In this document: piece by piece, positions 25,130 through 36,800 of the stretch
How the letters are laid out: every line of letters starts with the position of its first letter
Position numbering within the stretch: the first letter of the stretch is position 1
Notes under the pieces: generated by a model
The model's database searches: none
Seen by the model: only the letters and a program-made list of their open reading frames with translations
What the model was told of the DNA's origin: nothing
DNA from: JADJNY01 sp046349615
GTDB lineage: Bacteria > Planctomycetota > UBA1135 > GCA-002686595
Assembly (NCBI GenBank): GCA_046349615.1
Contig: JAXMBZ010000001.1
Span: forward strand, 696,325-760,324
Direction of reading: 5' to 3'
DNA: 64,000 nt
Program-made: the position numbers and the translations under genes

Positions 25130-28100
25130 ATGCCTCGTCCGATCAACGTTTCCCGCCTCTTCCTCGAGGTCCTCTTCGCGATCGCCTTCGCGGAGGCCGT
25201 CGTCATGCTCCTGCTCCCGGTGATCGCTCCGGGCGTGGAGGGGCTGGCGGAGTCCGTGCTCGACGCGGTCCTGCTCTCGCTGCTCGTCGGCCCGGTGATC
25301 CTCTGGCGCGTTCGTGCCGCCGCGAGGAGCGCGGCGTCCGCCGAAGTGGAGACCGACCCCCACGCGCGGCGCTCGGTGGTCGCGGCGACGAGCGCGGTCC
25401 TCGTGCTGGGCCTCGGTCTCACGCTCTTCGCGGTCCGCGCCGCCTCCGCGAAGGTGCAGGACGACGCGCGCGCTCAATTCGACCGGTTGTCGGAGCGACT
25501 CGCGACGGAGACGAAGCGCCGAGTCACCGCTTGCGACGACGGTCTCCGCGGCGCGCTCGGAGTCTACGCGGCGAGCAAGTCGGTCGAGCGGTCGGAGTTC
25601 GCCGCCTACGTCGCTTCGCGCGACCTCCGGCGCGAATTCCCCGGAGTCCTCGGCTTCGGCTTCGTGCAGCGCGTGCCGCGCGCGCAGCTCGCGACGTTCG
25701 TCGCCGCGGAGCGAGCGGACGACGCGCCCGGGTTCGACGTGAGGACGAGCGGCGATGCGCCCGAGCTGCTCGTCGCGAAGTTCCTCGCGCCGGAGGAGCT
25801 CGCTCACGAGGCGCTGGGCTTCGACTGCGCCGTCGACCCGCAGCGCCGCGAGGCGTTCCTGCGCGCGGCGCGGAGCGGTGAACCCACGTTCTCCGGCCAG
25901 GTCGAGCTCGTCGAGGACGCTCGTCGCCGCGTGGGCGTGCTCTACCTGCTCCCCATCTACGCGAAGGGCCGAGCTCAGACGACTCCGGAGGAGCGTGAAG
26001 CCGCGCTGATCGGTCTCGTGTACGCGCCGATCGTGCTCGAGGACGTGCTCGCGGGCACGACGGCCGCGGCCGACGGCCGGCTCGACCTCGAGGTGTACGA
26101 CGGCCGCGAGCCCGCGCCCTCGACACTCCTGTACGACGACGATCACGAGGTGATCGCCTCTACGGCTTCGAGTTCGCTGGAGGGCGGCACGGGCCGGATG
26201 TTCCACGAAGCGCTCTTCGCCGAGTTCGGCGGACGCACCTGGACGCTCGAGTTCAGCACCAAGCCGGTCTTCGAGGCCGACGTCTCCCACGCGGCGCCCG
26301 CGCTCCTCGCCGCGGGCGGCGTGTGCCTCACCCTGCTGCTCGCCGGACTCGTGTGGACCCTCGGGCTGGGGCGGGCGAACGCCTTGGCGCTCGCGCGCGA
26401 GATGACCGTCGACCTCGCCGAGCAGAAAGCGCGCGCGGAGAAGAGCCTGCGCGACTTCGAGGCGCTGCGTCTGACGATCGACGCGCACTCCATCGTCTCC
26501 GTGACCGACGAGCACGGGCGCATCGTCGACGCGAACGACGAGTTCTGCCGCGTCAGCGGCTACACGCGCTCGGAGCTCCTCGGGAAGGACCACCGCCTCG
26601 TCAACTCGGGCCGCCATCCCTCCGCGTTCTGGCGCGCGATGTGGGAGCAGGTCGCGTCCGGCCGTCCCTGGCGCGCGGAGGTCTGCAACCGCGCGAAGAA
26701 CGGCTCGCTGTACTGGGTCGACGCGATCGTCGCGCCGTTCCGCGGCGCCGACGGGCGGATCGAGAAGATCGTCTCCATCCGCAACGAGATCACGGACCGC
26801 AAGCGCGCCGAGTCGGAGCAGTCGGCCGCGCTCGCCCTGACGACCGCGCTCGCGCGCTCTTCGAACGTGACCGACGCGGCCCGGGCCGTGAACGACTCGC
26901 TCGCGGAGACCACGGGCCTCGAGCGCACGGCGGTGCTCCTCTTCGGCGAAGACGGCGTGTGTCGGTTCATGGGCTGGCGCGGAGTGAGCCGCGAATACCG
27001 TGCGGCCGTCGAGGGCCACTCTCCGTGGCCGCGCGGGACGCACGAGGCGAAGCCGATCGTCGTGAGCGACGTCTTCGCCGACGCGAGCCTGGCTCCCTAT
27101 CACGCGATCCTCCGGAGCGAGGGCATCGCTTCGGTCGCGTTCGTCCCCGTCGAGACCGAAGAGGGCGTCGTCGGCAAGCTCATGCTCTACGGCGGCGCGC
27201 CCGGGAGCCTCACGCCGAGCATCGTCCGCGCCGCGCTGGCCGCCGCCGCGCCGCTGGGCTCCGCCGTGGCGCGTCTGCGCATCGCGGAGTCGCTCGCCCG
27301 GAGCGAGGCGCGTTTCCGCTCGATCGTCGAGGGCGCGGACGTCGTGGTCTGGGAGTACGACTCCGCGCGCCGGGCGTTCAACTACGTCTCGCCCCAGGCC
27401 GCGTCGCTCGGACACGCGATCGACGCCTGGCTGCAGCCGGGTTTCTGGGACGCGCACGTCCACCCCGACGACCGCGCGGCCGCGAGCGAGAACCGCGCTC
27501 CGACTTCCGCGGCGGGCACGGGCCGGCGCTTCCAATACCGCTGGTCGGCGGCGGACGGGAGCGAGCTCTGGATCGAGGAGTTCGTGAGCTCCGACACGTC
27601 GAACGCCGGCTCGGGACTGCTGCGCGGCGTGCTCGTCGACGTGACGAAGGCGAAGCGCGCGGCCGCGGAGCTGCAGGACGCCCGCATCCGCGCGGAGGCG
27701 GCGACTCGCGCGAAGAGCGAGTTCCTCGCGAACATGAGCCACGAGATCCGCACGCCGCTCACGGCGATCCTCGGCTACTCCGACCTCCTGCGGGAAGACG
27801 GCGACCTCGAGCGCGCACCCGAGCGACGGCTCCAGGTCATCGACACGATCCGGAACGCAGGTCAGTACCTGCTCGCGGTGATCAACGACGTCCTCGATCT
27901 CTCGAAAGTCGAGGCCGGGAAGATGACGGTCGAGAAGGTGGAGACCCCCGTGCTCCAGATCCTGACCGAGGTGGAGCACTTGATGCGTTCGCGTGCGGAC
28001 GAGCGCGGCATCGCGCTCCGCACGACGCTGGCCACCGCCGTCCCCGAGCGCGTCTTCACCGATCCGACGCGCCTGCGCCAGATCCTCATGAACCTCGTCG

Positions 28101-28900
28101 GCAACGCCGTGAAGTTCACGGCGAGCGGAGGGGTCCACGTCGAGGCTTCGATCGCAGCTCACGACGGCGTCGAGCGACTCGTCGTCGAGGTCGAGGACAC
28201 GGGACCCGGACTCACGCCCGAACAGGCCCGGCAGCTCTTCAACGCGTTCAGCCAGGCCGACGCGAGCGTCACGCGCAAGCACGGAGGCACCGGGCTCGGC
28301 CTCGCCTTGTCGCGCCGCTTCGCGGAGCTCCTGGGCGGGTCCGTCACGCTCGCCTGGACCGAGCCGGGGAAGGGCTCGCGCTTCCGCCTCGAGCTCCCGC
28401 TCGCCGTCGTCGACGGCGCGGCGCTCGTGAGGGCGCTGCCGCACGGCTCGCCGCGCAGCGAACCCCGCGCCGCGCTCCCGACCGTGACCCTCCGCGGGCG
28501 CGTGCTCCTCGCCGAGGACGGACGCGACAACCAGCGGCTGATCTCCATCCATCTCCGCCGCGCCGGCGCCGACGTCGAGGTCGCGGAGAACGGGCGCGTC
28601 GCCCTCGAGAGGCTCGAGGCGGCCGAGCGCTCGGGGCGGCCGTTCGGACTCCTCCTCACGGACATGCAGATGCCCGAGATGGACGGCTACTCGCTCGCGA
28701 GAGAGCTGCGGTCTCGCGGCAGCCGACTCGCGGTCGTCGCCCTCACGGCGCACGCGATGGCGGAGGATCGTCAGCGCTGCCGAGACGCAGGCTGCGACGA
28801 CTATGCGTCCAAGCCGATCGACCGGACCGCTCTGCTCGAGGTCTGCGCGCGCTGGATCGGCCGACCCGGCGGCGCGGCGTGCACGCAGCCGACCGCCTGA
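25130..28900 (+). CDS. Hybrid sensor histidine kinase (CHASE-PAS-GAF-PAS-HisKA-HATPase-REC)
   Basis: The protein has 1256 residues. Hydrophobic segments near 10-33, 42-60 and 83-104 precede a periplasmic CHASE-type sensor (about 110-385; GVLGFGFVQRVPR is its hallmark), closed by a membrane segment at 390-412. Then come a PAS domain with PAC tail (445-558), a GAF domain (565-715), a second PAS (725-840), HisKA with phospho-acceptor H871 (NMSHEIRTPL), an ATPase domain with N988/N992, DTGPG at 1023 and GGTGLGLAL at 1052, and a receiver (1123-1242) with D1178, E1129/D1130 and K1228. All catalytic residues are present. The ligand is unknown, no output partner is adjacent, and the end converges with the nitroreductase. 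Confidence 0.94.
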   Translation: MPRPINVSRLFLEVLFAIAFAEAVVMLLLPVIAPGVEGLAESVLDAVLLSLLVGPVILWRVRAAARSAASAEVETDPHARRSVVAATSAVLVLGLGLTLFAVRAASAKVQDDARAQFDRLSERLATETKRRVTACDDGLRGALGVYAASKSVERSEFAAYVASRDLRREFPGVLGFGFVQRVPRAQLATFVAAERADDAPGFDVRTSGDAPELLVAKFLAPEELAHEALGFDCAVDPQRREAFLRAARSGEPTFSGQVELVEDARRRVGVLYLLPIYAKGRAQTTPEEREAALIGLVYAPIVLEDVLAGTTAAADGRLDLEVYDGREPAPSTLLYDDDHEVIASTASSSLEGGTGRMFHEALFAEFGGRTWTLEFSTKPVFEADVSHAAPALLAAGGVCLTLLLAGLVWTLGLGRANALALAREMTVDLAEQKARAEKSLRDFEALRLTIDAHSIVSVTDEHGRIVDANDEFCRVSGYTRSELLGKDHRLVNSGRHPSAFWRAMWEQVASGRPWRAEVCNRAKNGSLYWVDAIVAPFRGADGRIEKIVSIRNEITDRKRAESEQSAALALTTALARSSNVTDAARAVNDSLAETTGLERTAVLLFGEDGVCRFMGWRGVSREYRAAVEGHSPWPRGTHEAKPIVVSDVFADASLAPYHAILRSEGIASVAFVPVETEEGVVGKLMLYGGAPGSLTPSIVRAALAAAAPLGSAVARLRIAESLARSEARFRSIVEGADVVVWEYDSARRAFNYVSPQAASLGHAIDAWLQPGFWDAHVHPDDRAAASENRAPTSAAGTGRRFQYRWSAADGSELWIEEFVSSDTSNAGSGLLRGVLVDVTKAKRAAAELQDARIRAEAATRAKSEFLANMSHEIRTPLTAILGYSDLLREDGDLERAPERRLQVIDTIRNAGQYLLAVINDVLDLSKVEAGKMTVEKVETPVLQILTEVEHLMRSRADERGIALRTTLATAVPERVFTDPTRLRQILMNLVGNAVKFTASGGVHVEASIAAHDGVERLVVEVEDTGPGLTPEQARQLFNAFSQADASVTRKHGGTGLGLALSRRFAELLGGSVTLAWTEPGKGSRFRLELPLAVVDGAALVRALPHGSPRSEPRAALPTVTLRGRVLLAEDGRDNQRLISIHLRRAGADVEVAENGRVALERLEAAERSGRPFGLLLTDMQMPEMDGYSLARELRSRGSRLAVVALTAHAMAEDRQRCRDAGCDDYASKPIDRTALLEVCARWIGRPGGAACTQPTA

Positions 28901-28916
28901 GGTCTTTCGCGCGCGT

Positions 28917-29540
28917 TCAGCGCCAGCGCAGGATCAACGCGGGCCGCCGCGGCGTCGGCGAGGGGTAGGAGGTCGGCAGGCCGACGACGACCGGGAAGAC
29001 CGCGGTCTCCGAGCTCTCGATGCCGAGCTCGGCGCGGAACTCGGGCTCGTTCAGCGCGTCGCGCGCGAAGCCGATCGGGCACGTGCCGAGGCCGAGTCCG
29101 TGCGCGGCGAGCATCAGGTTCTGCGCGGCGAGGCAGACGTCCTCCGCGGCCTGACGTTCGTCCGAGCGCGCGCAGAGCACGATCAGCGTCGTCGCGCCGT
29201 GGAACACGTCGTAGTTCGGATCCTCGAGCATCGTGCGATGCTCCCACAGGGGCGTGCCGGGCTCGAGCTTCGCTCGCGCGAGCTCCTTCGAACGCTCGGA
29301 GAGGCGATGGAGCAGGTGCTTCTCCTGCACGACCGTGAAGCACCACGGCTGCTCGTTCCGCGCGCTCGGCGCTTGGATCGCCGCGTCGATCAGGTGCTCG
29401 ATCGTCCGCACGCCGAGCTTGTAGTCCTCGAACGCGCGCACGGAGCGCCGTTCGTAGATCGCGTCGACGACGTCGACTCCGCAGGCTTTCCGGAAGGGCC
29501 GGGTCGCCGAGGCTTGGGGGCTCGTCTTCGTGCTCAGCAT
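28917..29540 (-). CDS. Nitroreductase family protein
   Basis: The protein has 207 residues. The family opening is DAIYERRSVRAFEDYKL (near 25-41), with the FMN-binding R-R-S/T triad. IQAPSARNEQPWCFTVVQ near 55-72 and the glycine segment AAHGLGLGTCPIGF near 145 complete the FMN site. These cytosolic flavoenzymes use NAD(P)H to reduce nitroaromatics, quinones or other electrophiles. ATG 29540 is chosen; ATG 29582 is possible but adds a Pro/Gly-rich extension. It is on the minus strand after the M28 peptidase gene, with 163 bp between them, and its end converges with the sensor kinase. Confidence 0.87.
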   Translation of the reverse strand: MLSTKTSPQASATRPFRKACGVDVVDAIYERRSVRAFEDYKLGVRTIEHLIDAAIQAPSARNEQPWCFTVVQEKHLLHRLSERSKELARAKLEPGTPLWEHRTMLEDPNYDVFHGATTLIVLCARSDERQAAEDVCLAAQNLMLAAHGLGLGTCPIGFARDALNEPEFRAELGIESSETAVFPVVVGLPTSYPSPTPRRPALILRWR

Positions 29541-29703
29541 GGCGTCACTCGCTCCGGGGCGTTCTGGCGCCCACGCCTCCATCCTCGACGGAAAGCGAGT
29601 CTCAGGCCCTACGCCGATCGGTGTAGCTCGCGCGCGACGTGGGCGGGTCCGCGCCGCCGCGAACCGCCCGGTCGCGGGCGATTCCGGCGCGGCGTCCCGC
29701 GGA

Positions 29704-30756
29704 TCAGCGCGAGGAGGAAGCGAGGCGGTCGACCACGTGCTCCAGGCCGCGCACGACGCGCGCGAAGCGCTCGTAGTCGAGGCGCTCCGGCACGTCCGTG
29801 CGCCGGTGGTAGTTCGGATCGCGGAACACCGCCGTGTCCGTGACCATCGCCGCGGGCACGCCGTACGGCCGGAACGACGCATGGTCCGACCAGTCGACGC
29901 CCGGGATCCAAGCGGGGAGCGCGGCGCCTTCGCTCGGGAAGCGCGCGTTCGCGCGGAACGCGCCGACGCATTCGCGCACGAGCGCGCGCGAGCCGAGGTC
30001 GCCGACGAACGCGACGAAGTCGCCGCGCGAGGGATACGCGAGCGCGAGCGCGGGCATCGGATAGCGCTGGCTCCCGTCGGCGTCCGAATAGCAGCCGAGC
30101 GTCTCGAGCGCGAGCATCGCGACGAGCGTCTCGCCGCGTTCGTGCGCGCGCCGCGCGTGGACGCGGCTCCCCATCGCCTCCGTCTCGAAGAAGGGCGGCT
30201 CCTCGTTCGCGAACGCGACGAAGCGCAGGCTGCGGTCGTGCGCGCGCCCCGCGAAGCGCCGCGCGAGCGCGCAGAGCGCCGCGACGCCCGACCCGTCGTC
30301 GTTCGCCCCCGGCGCGTCGCCCGCGCTGTCGTAGTGCGCGCCGACGACGACGAACTCGCGCGGCGCGCGCGTGCCCGGCAGGTCGAGCACGAGATTGCAG
30401 GAGTCGATCCCGTTCGGACGCGCCGCGTAGCTCTCGCGCCAGACGGGGAGCTGCGTCGGGCCTTCGAGGAGCTCTTCGACGGCGTCGACGGCGCGCGCGA
30501 GCGCTTCGGGATGGTCGAGGTTGCGCGGACCGTGCTCGCACAAGCGCTCGACCGTCGCGCGCAGTTCGTGCGCGAGCGCGAGCTCGTCGACGTCCGGCGG
30601 CTCGAGCGCCTCGGACCACGATCGTCCGGGCATCGCGGCGCAGAGCACCCACAGACCGACGCCGAGGAGCGCGATCGGGAGGAAGACGAAGACCGCGAGA
30701 CGTTTCCAGCGGATCCGCGGCCGGGAGCGCCCGGGGTCGATCGGAGGCGTGCTCAT
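29704..30756 (-). CDS. Membrane-anchored M28-family zinc peptidase
   Basis: The protein has 350 residues. A single hydrophobic segment at about 20-41 follows a basic N-terminus, so the enzyme is probably exported and anchored by its N-terminus. The M28 catalytic layout is visible: H141 in GAHYDSAG, bridging D153 in ANDDGSG, catalytic/ligand E185-E186 in FANEE, and a late His in DPNYHRRTD. Family members are di-zinc aminopeptidases. It lies 91 bp downstream of the giant A2M-like gene on the same strand, so a peptidase and a possible peptidase-trapping protein may share a transcript. Confidence 0.9.
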   Translation of the reverse strand: MSTPPIDPGRSRPRIRWKRLAVFVFLPIALLGVGLWVLCAAMPGRSWSEALEPPDVDELALAHELRATVERLCEHGPRNLDHPEALARAVDAVEELLEGPTQLPVWRESYAARPNGIDSCNLVLDLPGTRAPREFVVVGAHYDSAGDAPGANDDGSGVAALCALARRFAGRAHDRSLRFVAFANEEPPFFETEAMGSRVHARRAHERGETLVAMLALETLGCYSDADGSQRYPMPALALAYPSRGDFVAFVGDLGSRALVRECVGAFRANARFPSEGAALPAWIPGVDWSDHASFRPYGVPAAMVTDTAVFRDPNYHRRTDVPERLDYERFARVVRGLEHVVDRLASSSR

Positions 30757-30847
30757 CGCGGACGGTGGGACGGCGAGGTTCGCGCGATCTTCCCGCAGGT
30801 CCGTGGAGCGCCCTCGTCGAACGAGGCACGCTCCGCGGGCTCGCGCG

Positions 30848-33800
30848 TCACTTCACCTGCTTCACCTGCACGCCGTTGCGTTCGCGCCCGATCTCCTCCT
30901 GCAGCCGGTTCGCGCGCGCGTTCTGCGAGGACTCGTTCTGGTCCAGGACGTTCTTGAAGTAGGACTGCGCGTCGAGCTGCTGCCCGCCGGTCGTCTGCTG
31001 CGGCTTCGCGTCCTGCGCACCGAGCGCGCGCCGCCCGCGGAAGAACGCGTACTCGCGCTCGCCGAGGCGCGCGATCACGGTCGACGTGCCCGCGACGCCG
31101 TCCGCCTGGAAGAGCCCGCGCGGATCGGTCTTGCCGGCGACGATCGAGCGGCTCGACGAGCCCACGACCTTGACGTCCGCGCCGCGGACGAAGCTCGCGT
31201 CGGAGAGCCGTTGGAGCTGGACGCGCAGCCGGCCCGCGTCGACGTCCTCGCGCACGTCGAGCTCGAGGTCGCTCACGAGCACGAGCCCCGTCGCGTGCCG
31301 CTCGTCGCCGCGCGCGATGACGAGGTACGCGCCCGGCTCCTTCAGCGCGAGCTCGACCTTCTCCTCGCGCGCGCGCAGCTGCGCGTCGTGCGGGAGCTCG
31401 ACCGTCCGCCGCAGCGTGGGGGAGATGCCCGCGAGCTCGATCCCGGCGACGTTCGCGAGCGTCTTCTCGCGCAGGTACAGCGTCATCAAGTCGACGGGGT
31501 ACACGAGCAAGTCCGCGCTCGTCACGTTGCGATGACCGAGCACGAGCTCGACGCGCTCGCCGGGACGCGCGGTCGTGATCTCGGGCAGCGTCAGCGACTT
31601 CTCGCGCAGCGCGAGGAGCGTGTCGTGCGCATCGGCGAAGAGCGTCTCGACCGCGCCGTAGTACTTCGCGGCGTCGGCGAACTCCTTCCGCGCGTGGTGG
31701 ATCTGCGCGAGGATGTAGAACGCGAGGTCGCGGTTGGGCGAGTGCTGCTCGACGCCGGACTCGTCCTTCCACGTCGACGACGAGATCGGCCACAAGAGCT
31801 TCCGCGCGTCGTCGTCGCGCCCGCGGTACCAATCGGCGACGGCAGCCGCGTAGAGGAACGCGTCGGCGTACTTGCGCTCGGTGTAGACCGCCGCGAGCTC
31901 GCGTCCGAGCGCCGACGTGCGCTCGTAGTCCTCGATCCCGAAGTACGCGTTCACGAGGTTGAGCCCGGCCTCCGGCGCGAGCGGATCCTTCGGATGCATC
32001 GACAAGAAGCGCTGCAGCCGCTGCACGCCGTCGAGCGTGAGCGCCGCGCGGTCGCGGCCCGCCTTGCGCAGGCTCGCGTCGTTCGACGCCTTGGGCGCGA
32101 CCGTCAGCAACCGGTCGCACAGCGCGAGCTCGGCCTCGAGCGTCCCGGGCGAGTCGGGGTAGTCGCGCAGGAGCCGCGCGAACGTGCGCAGCGCCGCGTC
32201 GGCGTCGTTCGCGCGGTCGAGCGCGCCGATCACCTTGAGGTCCTTGCCGAAGGTCTCCTCGACGATCGCCTTGAAGACGTAGAGCGCGCGCTCGTGCTCG
32301 TCGAGCTTCCGGTACGCGGCGCCGACCGCGAGGATCTGCTCGAACGGGATCGTGAGCTCGGGGTTCTTCTCGCGCAGCACTTCGAAGTGGCGCACGGTCC
32401 CGCGCGCGTCGCCGCGCTCGATCGAGAGGTAGAGGAGCATCTCGGCGGTCTGCTTCAGCACGTCGTCCTGGAGCTGCGTCCCGAACGACTCGTCGAGCCG
32501 CTCGAGGAGCTCTCGCGCGCGCTCGCGCTCGCCCGCGGCGAAGCACGCCTGGCCGAGTTGGAAGAGCTCGACGGGCGTCGGCTTGTACGCGTCCGTGCTC
32601 GTCTCGCCGCGCGCGAGCACCTCGAACTCTCCGCCTGCGCCGGCCGCCCAGCGCGCGGGGTCGAACGCGCTGCGCACGATCACCGGGAGCACGCGGTAGC
32701 GACCGGGCAGCGTGCCGAGCAAGCGGAACTCGACGGACGTGCCGTAGTTTCCGCGGTCACCGAGTTCGACGACGAGGCGTCCGTCCTCGACGTGCCAGGC
32801 TTCGAACGCGCCTTGCACGCTGTTCTCGAGCACGCGCGTGCCGGCGGGCAGCGGGACCTCGAGCACGAGGTAGTCGGAGTCCGTCCGCTCGTCCGACGCG
32901 CGCATTCGCTGGGCGACGTTCACCTGGACGGTCGCGATCGAGCCGAGCGGGAGGTGCGCGACCTCGTTCACCCAGGTTTCCTTCACCTCGGACACGGCGA
33001 AGAACCCGGTCTGGAGCTCACGTCCGCGGTACACGGGCGGCGCGGCGAGGAAGCGGCGGTTCGTGATCGCGAGCCTCGAGCGCCGACTCGAGTCGACGTC
33101 GACGTCGGAGCTGAAGCCGCGCAACACGGCGGAATAGTGCGGTCGACCGCCGCCGGTGAGCGTGAGCTCGACCTTCACGTCGCGCGGCGCGTCTTCCGTG
33201 ATCTCGAACTCGAACGTCGCGCCGGCCTCGCCGGGGGCGAGCGTCGCCGTGCGCGGCGCGGCGCCCGCGACACGGACCTCGACCTTCGAACGGTCCTGCG
33301 CGGGCCGCGTGCTCTTCGCGTGCCACGCGAGCGCGGCGAGCGCGAACCCGCGCGCGCGCGCCGGCGCCCACGGACGCGCGGCGAGGAGCTCCTCGACGAG
33401 CGTCGCGAGCCGCGGCGACGACGGCTGCGCGCGGCCGAGCGCGTAAGCGGCGAGCGCGGTCATCTCGACCGGCGACGAGTTCCACACGCCGTTTCCGCGC
33501 GTCTTCGCGGCGCCGAGCTCGGCGAGCTTCGTCGCGAGCGTGTCGGCGACCTCGGCGGCCATCGGCGCGCGCTCCATCTCGACGAGCGCGAGCGCGGTGT
33601 ACGCGAGCGCCGCGGGCGAGAGCCCGGCGCGCGCGCGGTGCAGCCGGTTCGCGGCGGCGAAGTCGTCCTGGTCGGCCACGGCGAGCGCCCAGACGATCAG
33701 CGCCTCGAGCTCGTCGTCGCGGTGCGACGCGGTGCGGAACTCCTGCCCGAGCCGGCTCACGCCCTTCCCGAGCGCGTCGGCGGGCACGTCGAGGCCCGCG

Positions 33801-36800
33801 GCGCGAGCGCGCGCGAGCGCGGCGACCGCGAGGCACGTCGTCTCGACGTGGACGGTCGTGCGTCCGCCGCGCGCCCAGCTCCACGCGCCGTCGCCGTTCT
33901 GCAGGGCGAGGAGCTCCGTGATCCGACCGCGCGCGGCGCTCTCGAGCCGTGCACGCTCCGCGGCGGCGCCTTGCGCGGCGGTGGAGAGCTCGAGCACGCC
34001 CGCGAGACCGAAGAGGTGCGCCGCGGCGTCGGCGACCGTGCTCGACGGCAGACACCCGACGGCGCGCGTGAACGCCGTCCCTTCGCCGAGCGCTTCGCCG
34101 ACGAGGAGCTCTTGCAGGCTCGGACCGAGGCGCACTTCGAGTGCGCGCCGCTTCCACGTGCGGCCTTCGTCGAGCGCGAGCGTGAGCTTCGCGTCGGACG
34201 CGAGCACGCCCGACGCGGCGACCGCGCCCGGGATGCCCCACGGAACGACCGGCACGCGCGCGTCGGTCGCGAGCGCGCGCTCGACGCCGCCGAGCGTGCC
34301 GCGACCTTCGAGGTGGAGAAGGAGCGCGTCGCACGCGGGGAGCGCGTCGAGGAACTCGAACACGTGCTCGACGACGCCGCTGCCCGTGAGCTCGACCGTC
34401 GCGGGCAGCGTCGTCGCGCGTTCGCCCGCGCCGACGCGCAGCTTCAATTCGAGCGCGCCCTTCGCGCCCGTCGAGTCGTGCACGCGCGCGACGATGCGCG
34501 GCCGGTCGCCTTCGACGAGCGTCTGCGGCGCGCGCAGCTCGAGGAAGAGCTCCGCGCGCGTGCGGAAGTTCGCCTGCGCCTCGCCGACGAGCACGCCGGG
34601 GCCGACGCCGCGCGCCGTCGCGCGCCAGCGCGTGCTGCGCTCGGGCAGATCGAACTCGACCGTCGCGCGACCGTCGGCGTTCGTGACGAGCGTCGCGGTC
34701 CAGAACGCGGTCTCGGTGTCCTCGAACGCGTCCTTCGCGCTCGGCTTGCGGCCGCCGCCTTCGGTCGGTCCGCCGGCGCGGCCCTTCTTCGTCGTGCCGA
34801 GCTTGCGCGCGCCGAAGGCGCTCGCTTGCTCGCCTTGCGCGGGTTCGTCGGCCGCGAGCTCCGGCGCCGGCGCTCCCGGGGTCGCCGGCGCGCCCGTGGC
34901 GAGATCGTCGAGCCCCCGCTGCAGAAAGTTGCTGCGCGCGTCCCACCGCGCCTTCTCCACCTTCGCGCGCTCTTCCGCGAGCACTTCCTCCGCGATCCGT
35001 TCGGCGGCGCCGACGTACGCGAACGCGCTGCTCGCCGCGGTGCGCACGCCGAGCGCGGAGCGGCTCCCGCGCGTGAACACGGTCGCGAGCTCCGGCACGC
35101 GGTCGGGGTAGAGGTCGTAGAGCGCTTCGTCGACGACCGCGATCGAGAACTCGGCCGCGACGGGCCGGCCGAGCTGGTCCTTCGCCGTCACCGCGAGCTT
35201 CGCGCGACCGCGCGGCGCGTAGACGGGCTCCAGCGGCTCGACGGTCACCTCGAGCCGGCGCACGACGTCGAGCCCGGCGCGATGTTCGTGGAAGCGCGCG
35301 CCGTCCATGCGCGCGATCGCGAGCCACGCACGGGGGAACGCGCGGTCGTCGACCGGGAGCTCGACGTCGCTCGTGCCGGCGGCGAGACGCAGGATGCGGT
35401 GCTCGAGCACGCCGTCCGCTTCGAGCGTCAGGAGCGCGAGCCCCGCGCCCGTGCGGTTGACGAGCTTCGCGCGCGCGACGCCGCCGACCTCGACCTCGCC
35501 GTCCGCGGCGATCAAGCGCAGGCGCACGTCGTCCTCGTCGCCCGACGCGAGCACGCTCGCCTGTGCTGTGACGGGGTTCCCGAAGCGGTCGAGCGCCTCG
35601 GCGCGGAGCACGTACTGCCCGCCGCGTTCGAGCGTCACCGGGACGCGCGCCTTGCCGGTCTTCGCGTCGGTCGTCGCGTTCTGGTGCGCGACCTCGACCT
35701 CGCTCCACGCGCCGAGCGGCGATGACTCGCGGCGCACCACGGTGAAGACGAGCGCGCGTCCGAGCGGCTCGCCCTCGGCGTCGCGCGTCGTGAGCTCCGC
35801 CTCGAAGCGATCGCCCGCGAGCACGACGTCGTGGGGGACGCGCAGCGCCGCCGTGTACTCGGCGCTCGCGAGCCGGACGGTGCCCGAGCGCTCGACGCCT
35901 TCCTCGAGCAGCGTCGCGGTGAAGCGCAGGAGCCCCTCGCGCACGACGTCGCGCGTCGGGAACGAGACGTGCGCCTTGCCCTTCTCGTCCGTGCGCACGT
36001 CGGTCTGCGTCCCGTCGGGGAACGCGACGCGCAGGGGCGCGTCGGCCGCGGGCTCGCCGTAGTAGTACTGCGCCGTCACGTCGAACTCGATCGTCTCGCC
36101 GCGCTGCACGACGGGCCGCGCGAACGCGAGGTCGAGGTCGATCTTCTGCGTCGCGAACTCCTCGACGAGGAAGTCGCCGTGGAACTCGGCGCCCTTCGGC
36201 GAGCGCACCGTGATCGAGTACGGCCCCGTCGGCGCGGCGGGGTGGAGCTCGAACTCGCCGTTCAACGTGCCGAACGCGTCGAGCGCGAGTTCCTGCACGT
36301 CGAGCGTCCGCGTGCCGCGGCGCGCGATCTCGACGCGGTACGTGAGGCCGACCTCGAACGTCTCGCGGTCCTTCTCGACCTCGCGCACGATCGCGCGCCA
36401 ATGCACGGTGTGTCCCGGGCGATACGCGGGGCGGTCGGTGTAGACGAGCGCCCGCGGCGTGATCGGGTCGGCGAGTCGGAGCCCGTCGAGGTCGAGCCCG
36501 ACCGCCGCGACGTGGCCCGCGCGCTCCGCGAACGCGGAGACCGGCCCCGCCGTGCACGGTTCGTCGAGCGCGGTGCGCGCGATGCCGTCGGCGCCGGTCG
36601 TGAGCTCCACGGTGCGCGGACCGGAAGCGCCTTGCAGCGCGACGAGCACGCGCGCCTTCTCGGCGGGTTCGCCGCGCGCGACGTCCTGCGCGAAGACGAA
36701 GACCTCGCGCAGCGACGACTTCACGATCACGTCGAGCTGGCTCGCGATCACGAGCGTCGTCGCGCGCACGTCGCCGCCCGTGACGGCGACGACCCATGTG

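Noticed and set aside
24506..28753. A 1415-codon open frame on the minus strand antisense to pgl and the sensor kinase
   Set aside because: It is Arg/Glu/Leu/Ala-rich with no domain, typical of antisense frames in very GC-rich genes, while the plus-strand kinase has all motifs.
30521..35725. A 1734-codon plus-strand frame across the A2M-like gene
   Set aside because: Low-complexity Arg/Glu/Val composition and no recognisable fold; the minus strand encodes coherent TPR and macroglobulin domains.
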